Positions 58,121 to 64,000 of a stretch of DNA of 64,000 bases are shown here, in pieces; position 1 is the first letter of the stretch; each line of letters begins with the position of its first letter. The DNA comes from Ascaphus truei (Eukaryota > Chordata > Amphibia > Anura > Ascaphidae), in assembly GCA_036426205.1 (NCBI GenBank), contig CM071568.1, forward strand, positions 41,232,784 to 41,296,783. The letters are read 5' to 3'. A program made the translations under genes and the position numbers. The notes below the pieces were generated by a model. That model had not been told where the DNA came from. It saw only the letters and a list, made by a program, of their open reading frames with translations, and searched no databases.

Positions 58121-58636
58121 TTTAGTGGCTTAGGAGCACAGAACAGCAAGAAAGAAGTTGGTGGTTCCCATACACATGAAGTTCACCCTTCCATACTGAC
58201 TAGTGGGAGAAGTAGTGGCTTGGTGGTGGATAGTGGCTTTGTCCTATTTTTGCGACCGTGGGCAAGTTACTTTAGTATATAAACCCCTTTCCTGGTAGAA
58301 TTGTGTACTGTACATATCCAACACCATACAGACGTTGCAGACGTTATTACCGTTAACACAAAATAACACGTTAAATACCACGTGTTATCGCCTTAACCAT
58401 TGTCTTTAATAGCCTTACTGCTATATAATGTGCTAGTATTATCGCAACACTTTGCGTTAATAGGAGAGGTAATGTCTGCGATATCTGTATAATAATAATT
58501 TACTGTTATTATTCTATACAAGACTTCTGGATAATATATGATAACAGTAGAGTAAGTGGAATGTAGGGAGAATTGATATAGTATAGCCCAATACTTTGAA
58601 TTCTTCTTAATGTGGCTTTTTTCTATGTAGGAGTAT
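58121..58636. other. Segment B single-copy part
   Basis: Reverse of about 31250-31735. It contains paired phrases TTACCGTTAACAC and TGTTATCGCC near 58345-58400. No gene is seen. Confidence 0.5.
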
Positions 58637-59132
58637 TTAAAGCACCAATCCTACATCCCTCCTTTTTTTTCTTCTTTGCATATTTAAAGCATGTGACCAT
58701 GTATAATTCTACATTCTTACCTAAACGTGCAAGCATTTGCTGCTCCCGTTATAAATTTGTCCAAAAATAAGGAGGATTGTGTGCCTAACATAATGGCCGC
58801 CTTTCAGTTTCAATGAATCCTTCAGTCAGTGTAACTCAGCAGCTACAATGTATCCTATGTTACTAAGGTAATATCTATTGTTACAGTTTTACAGCTCAAA
58901 CTGCTGGGAAAAGTGGCAATAAATTATCACAAACAGTACAAATATATTGTACTGCTGAGAGGTGAAAGTGAAAAAATAATTGTGCATATAGCGCTATTGC
59001 AATATTAAGTAATAGTGTAACCCAGACACTACAAGTGTATACCCACAAAACATCAGACGTAACTTCGATAGAATCTATATGTGATGATGATTATTATATA
59101 GAGTATAAAATATATTAGTTATATAATATACA

Positions 59133-59289
59133 CAGTGGTCGACAAATCACCAAAAAATCTACTCGCCGAAACAAAAAAATCTACTCGCCACCTAGTACCA
59201 CACGTGTGCTGCTTGGGCCAATAGGAGCTCGCCACGATGTTAAATTCACTCGCCCGGGGCGTGCAAATGTATAGGTTTGTCGAACACTG
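59133..59289. mobile_element. hAT-type MITE (CAGTGKTCGACAAA family)
   Basis: The left end is CAGTGGTCGACAAATCACC and the right end, reversed, CAGTGTTCGACAAACC. It contains a doubled AAAAAATCTACTCGCC phrase not seen in the 1989-2123 copy. The flanks are AT dinucleotide DNA, so the octamer cannot be judged. Confidence 0.75.
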
Positions 59290-59330
59290 TATATATATAT
59301 ATATATATATCTATATATATATATATATAT
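59290..59330. repeat. (TA)n microsatellite
   Basis: Alternating TA with one C interruption, beside the MITE. Confidence 0.85.
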
Positions 59331-60505
59331 GGCTGCCAGGAATTAAAAACAATCAGATCAAACACAATACAAATAACACAATAATCCAGCACCTATCAAT
59401 AATAATTCAAATCAATCAATTGATCCAAATAGCAGATATTATCTGACCATAAAAAAATTCTAGTCCCGTTGACTTGGGGGCCTTCAGATGTCCCTTGAAG
59501 GTGTCTCACAATATGTGGAAATAAACAAAAAAAACTGATTCTAGTGTACAACTGGTGATAAGACAATATGCACTAACAAATAACACAAATTACACATATA
59601 ACACAAACACTAACAGTATAACAAACTGACTTAGACTAAAATATAATAATACAACACCTAAATGATGAGCTAGAAGCTAATTCAATAAATGACTAGTTTA
59701 ATAAAAAATATAAAATGAAATACAAATATTTCATACACAGGGAGTTGAGACTGATGGGACACTGCTCCGGTGGGGAAAAAATAGAATCCTACTTACAACA
59801 AGCAGGATTCAAGATCGCATTGTGAATAGTATCTGCACCGATTGGCAGACCTCAAGGCAGGACGTCCAAGTTGTTTCCCCAGCTTGCAGGCACTACCATC
59901 GTAAGTGCCGTCACTTCGGTCCCACCGCTGGTGCCTGAGCAGGGAGACCAGCGGAGGTGGGACCGGAGTGTTGGCACTTACGACATCCTGCCTTGAGGTC
60001 TGCCAATCGGTGCTCTATATATTGTGTTATACTGTATGTGTAATTTGTGTTATTTGTTAGTGCATATTGTCTTATCACCAGTTGTACAGGTATACACCAG
60101 GATCAGTTTCTTTGTTTATTTCCACATATTGTGAGACACCTTCAAGGGACATCTGAAGGCCCCCAAGTCAACGGGACTGGACATTTTTTATGGTTAGATA
60201 ATATCTGCTATTTGGATCAATTGATTGATTTGAATTATTATTGATAGGTGCTGGATATTTTGTTATTTGTACTGCTGAGAGGTGGGCATAATCCTGCTAT
60301 AGAAATGAAAGGATGCTTTAAAACTCATTAAAAATGTTATTAAGAGTTGAATAATAATAATATTATTAATAATAATAATAATAAACAAAATGCAGTCACT
60401 ATTATCTAATACTACAGAACTGATTTATTTAAAAAAAAAAAACCCATAAGATTTCACATGTTTTGTTTCTTTAATAGTATGAGTGGTCAGATAATTATGT
60501 GAATA

Positions 60506-62246
60506 CAACACATGTGGGTCTCAAATATTTTATCATAAGTACTAGTAGGTTAACAGTAATGCATAGTGCGCCCTCTGCTGGCTGCTACTGTAGTTCACAT
60601 TTAGAGATGCTTGTAACTGTTTACCTCTACATCCTATTTTTATAATCAGCAATTATTATTTATCAATTATTACATCCATGAAAATCATATGTTATAGTGT
60701 GTATGATCTCTATACTTTATAATATATATATTTTTTTATCTGTAAAAAAAAATCAGAAAATGGTTCTTTGTGCACCAGTTTTATTTAAATATTGTCACTT
60801 TTTATAAAATGTTTTACCAGGAAGTAATACATTGAGAGTTACCTCTCGTTTTCAAGTATGTCCTGGGCATAGAGTTAAAATGACAAATAATACATGGTTA
60901 CAAATACATAAGTGAACAGGGTATACATTATATACAAGACATTGCGTGCACCGTACCATATTTGTTCTGCATTCGGTGTCTGCGAGTAACATTTGATTGC
61001 ACACAGCTCGTGATGGTCATTCCCTAACTCTGCATCTGTTTCAAACTGAATTGTTTGACATCCTAAACCTTTTCAAATCAATATAAAGCACTGCATGACT
61101 GTAACTATAAAGCACATATAAAGTAGCGTGACTCCATTCCAATGTAATCTGCCTCCACAATGGACACGACAAAAAGATTGGAAGCCAGACCGGCCTCTTT
61201 ACGAGCAGAACAACGAAATAAAACATTTGGAAAGTAGTTGATAATTTTTTTATTACTGAAATGGAGATTGTTATAGTATTTCGAGAATCTGACACCCCTG
61301 AACCTCGGCAATCCGAGCAAAGTGTAGCCACAGTAGCATATAGTAGAAGTAAGTTCTTACAAGACTTCAGCTGTCTCACATTTTAATCTTGTCTGCAACA
61401 GTTAATTGTCTGTGAAATACGCCCATAACATATATTGTCCCCAACTGTCCATAAAATGTCTGTAAATATAAGATGTAACGATGTCTTGCCATTATAAGTC
61501 TGCGCCCACGACATACACTGTACTTGAAAACAAAAGGTAATTATTTCCTGGGTAAAATATTTGATAAATAAATAACTCTAAATGTAACTCAGTTTGCTGA
61601 AGTTCAGGGTGTCAGATTCAAAAATTCCATCTCGTTCATGTCTAATTTTTAGTCCTTGGTTTTATCTATGTTTTCATGTTTGGATGACACTAATTTCGAT
61701 ATCACCAGCATACGGTTACTGCTTTTTTGTACAAGTTAAAGATAACAGAACATGTAACGGGGAGAGCATAGCAAGGGATGTCTGGTGAATGTGAGGCCAG
61801 CAGAAAAATGTGGCTTTGCATGTGATGCAGACTGGAAATGTTAAAGAGACCATCTAAAACTGCAGGTGTAATCCTTCATAGAATTCCTCAGCTGGAAATA
61901 ACCATCGCTGTGTCCGGTGTATTAGTGCAGTGTACAGTGAGGGTCTACTCCTTGTAGTCATTTGCAAGTCACATTATCCACCCGTATGCTTTTGGATCCT
62001 GTATACAAAGCTATGTGCACTGTTAGAACGCTAAATCAATCATAAGTGTCACCCAAATATTATAGTACAATAACATCAAAAACGACTGATTTTCGGTAGC
62101 AGATGGTTTATCACTACAGTGATGGACAATTTGTTTTGTTGCTTGGCACTTATTCGAAGTCATATTTTCCAAAGCAAAATATAGCCCTTAAATATAATTG
62201 AAATATTTGCCTTTGTCTCATTGGACCTAGAAACAATATCAAATAT
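60506..62246. other. Single-copy AT-rich sequence with two dispersed-repeat copies
   Basis: No inverted partner exists here, so the duplicated block ends at about 60505. Related frog-type repeats lie at 60805-60960 (TGTTTTACCAGGAAGTAATA, TATGTCCTGGGCATAGAG) and, reversed, at 61470-61585. The 112-codon minus-strand frame at 61041-61379 shows no domain that I recognise. Confidence 0.6.
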
Positions 62247-62250
62247 TTAA

Positions 62251-62778
62251 AGCAGCAACTTTACCCCTTTAAAAAAAAAATCCCTTTTTTTAAATTTGTA
62301 TACAGTATGTAAAGCATGTCACAATGTATAATTCTACATTCTTAACTAAGCTACACGTAGCAATCGATTGGTGCTACTGTTAAAAAGCTGTAAAAATCCT
62401 GATTGTGTGCCTAACATAATTGCCACCTTTCAGTTTCAATCTTCCGTGTGCTGTAACTCAGCAGCTACAATGTAGCCTTGTATTACTAAAGTAGCATAAT
62501 CTATAGTTACAGTTTGCAGCTCAAATTACATGGAATATTGGCAACAATTGATCACAAACAGGAAAGTGTTGCAAATATCTTGCACTGCTTGGAAGGTGGG
62601 CACAAATCTGCTGTAGACAACAAAGGATGCTTTAAAACTCATTTAAAATGTCATTAAGCGATGAATAAAAAAAATATATATATATATATAAACAGTCACT
62701 ATTATCTAATACTACTGTCTAATACTACAGAACAGATTTATTTTAAAAAGAATATATGATTTCACATGTTTTGCCGCT
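62251..62778. mobile_element. K500 Kolobok-like MITE, full-length copy
   Basis: TTAA on both sides (62247-62250 and 62779-62782). The ends are AGCAGCAACT and, reversed, AGCGGCAAAA. It carries the K500 phrases TTGCCACCTTTCAGTTTC, TTGATCACAAACAGG and AAGGATGCTTTAAAACTCAT. A (TA)n run lies at 62671-62690. Confidence 0.75.
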
Positions 62779-62879
62779 TTAAAGGTGAAATATCAGATAT
62801 TTCTAAAATGTTATTTTATCAGTGTCATTTTTCTGTGCAGGGGTTATGTGAGGTTTAGATTTTATTTTAGAGTAGACAT

Positions 62880-64000
62880 GGGGGACAGAAAGAGGGGAGC
62901 ATGTACGAAACAGAGGATCATGTCGGAAAGTGGGGTGCATGTACGAAACAGAGGATCATGTCGGAAAGTGGGGAGCATGTACGAAACAGAGGATCATGTC
63001 GGAAAGTGGGGAGCATGTACGAAAGAGGATCATGTCGGAAAGTGGGGAGCATGTACGAAAGAGAGGATCATGTCAGAAAGTGGGGAGCATGTACGAAAGA
63101 GAGGATCATGTCAGAAAGTGGGGAGCATGTACGAAACAGAGGATCATGTCGGAAAGTGGGGAGCATGTACGAAAGAGAGGATCATGTCGGAAAGTGGGAA
63201 GCGAGTACAAAAGAGAGGATCATGTCGGAAAGTGGGGAGCGAGTACAAAAGAGAGGATCATGTCGGAAAGTGGGGAGCGAGTACAAAAGAGAGGATCATG
63301 TCGGAAAGAAAGTGGGAAGCGAGTACAAAGAGAGGAGTCATGTCGGAAAAGTGGGGAGCGAGTACAAAGAGAGGATCATGTCAGAAAGTGGGGAGCAGTA
63401 CGACAAAGAGGATCATGTCAGAAAGTGGGACATGTACAAAAGAGAGGATCATGTCGAAAGTGGGAGCATGTACGAAACAGAGGATCATGGCGGAAAAGTG
63501 GGGAGCATGTACGCAAAACAGAGGATCATGTCGGAAAGTGGGGAGCATGTACGAAAAGAGGATCATGTCGAAGAAAGTGGGGAGCAATGTACGAAAGAGA
63601 GGACATGTCAGGAAGGGGGAGCATGTACGAAAGAGAGGATCATGTCAGAAAGTGGGGAGAATGTACGAAACAGAGGATCATGTCGGAAAGAAGAGAGGAT
63701 CATGTCGGAAAGTGGGAGCATGTACGAAAGGAGGATCATGTCCGGGAAAGTGGGGAGCAGTACGAAACAGAGGATCGATCGGAAGAGGGATCATGTAGGA
63801 AAGTGGGGAGCTGTACGAAAGAGAGGATCAGTCAGAAAGTGGGGAGCATGTACGAAACAGAGGATCAGTCGAAAGTGGGGAGCATGTACGAAAGAGGATC
63901 ATGTCAAAAGTGGGAGCAGTGTACGAAGAGAGGATCATGTCAGAAAGTGGGGAGCATGTACGAAACAGAGGATCATGTCGGAAAGTGGGGAGGATGTCGG
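62880..64000. repeat. 38-bp minisatellite, about 30 units, running off the window
   Basis: The unit begins ATGTACGAAACAGAGGATCA and ends TGTCGGAAAGTGGGGAGC. Variants include CGAAAGAGAGG in place of CGAAACAGAGG, and a block (about 63200-63380) with GAGTACAAAAGAGAGG. Units are regular (36 or 38 bases) to about 63300, then become irregular with many one-base indels. Because 38 is not a multiple of 3, each phase is read in turn, and a frame stays open from 62785 to 63798 (337 codons) with a 38-residue super-period. It is not a gene. Confidence 0.92.

Larger units (their letters stand above)
58965..60266. mobile_element. 1.3-kb insertion with 18-bp target duplication and long foldback
   Basis: The flanking 18-base repeat is a long target duplication, as made by target-primed reverse transcription. 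The insert contains a hAT MITE (59133-59289), a (TA)n run and a long inverted repeat (59385-59600 against 60020-60266). The phrase CTCAAGGCAGGA with CCGATTGGCAGACC occurs in both orientations about the centre (59840-60010). No protein domain is recognised. A rearranged retroelement dimer is my best guess. Confidence 0.55.
58641..60470. mobile_element. K500 MITE split by a later insertion
   Basis: TTAA at 58637-58640 and at 60471-60474 bounds the element. The left part (58641-58964) and right part (60267-60470) are K500. Between them lies about 1.3 kb flanked by the 18-bp direct repeat TTGTACTGCTGAGAGGTG (58947-58964 and 60267-60284). Confidence 0.75.
51200..60505 (+). repeat. Segment B, direct copy
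   Basis: This copy continues naturally from segment A through the complete hAT-like element, so it is likely to show the true order. It is matched in reverse by 29356-39335. It too contains apparent one-base errors, since neither copy is consistently the better one. Confidence 0.88.

Noticed and set aside
62785..63798. 337-codon open frame
   Set aside because: It lies in a 38-bp minisatellite whose unit has no stop in any phase. The residues simply repeat with a 38-residue period, and there is no start context, splice site or domain.

Overview
This window is vertebrate nuclear DNA, most probably from an anuran amphibian (inference). It holds no convincing host gene: no multi-exon gene, tRNA, rRNA or conserved protein domain outside transposon remnants. 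The frog assignment rests on its repeats. These are TTAA-flanked MITEs with TTAAAG ends (the T2/Kolobok type known from Xenopus), CR1 and L2-type LINE remnants, and dispersed repeats with cores such as GAGCTTACAATCTAA and GCGCTTCACAGCAGTAATAC. Nearly all open reading frames are chance frames in AT-rich or low-complexity DNA.

Layout. From 1 to about 29.35 kb the sequence is clean intergenic or intronic DNA studded with mobile elements. These include two solo LTRs with target-site duplications (3270-4022 and 10190-10733), a CR1 remnant split by an L2-type remnant and a dispersed repeat (7749-9620), hAT MITEs with perfect 8-bp duplications (1989-2123 and 25893-26248), Kolobok-type MITEs (12437-12855 and 14281-14780), GC-rich Harbinger-like MITEs, and several foldback elements. 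One foldback (18966-19215) carries a hammerhead-like core.

From about 29.35 to 60.5 kb the sequence is made of rearranged extra copies. Call 20.69-29.35 kb segment A and 51.2-60.5 kb segment B. The order is A (clean), inverted B (29.36-39.33 kb), inverted start of A (39.34-41.99 kb), A again in direct orientation (41.99-50.9 kb), then B (51.2-60.5 kb). The second A copy and both B copies differ from their partners by very frequent one-base insertions and deletions. That looks like uncorrected single-molecule reads rather than evolved divergence. The palindrome centre at about 41,992 lies inside a foldback hAT MITE. A 2.9-kb hAT-like element with an 8-bp duplication (49806-52714) is whole only where A runs directly into B. 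In the other copies it is cut at 29.35 kb and at 39.33 kb, which marks those points as the breaks. The simplest reading is that the real locus is A followed by B, and that 29.36 to about 51 kb is an assembly artefact built from a fold-back read. A real inverted duplication is the alternative.

From 60.5 to 64.0 kb there is single-copy AT-rich DNA, another Kolobok-type MITE (62251-62778), and a 38-bp minisatellite (62880 to the window end). The minisatellite stays open in one frame for 337 codons without being a gene.
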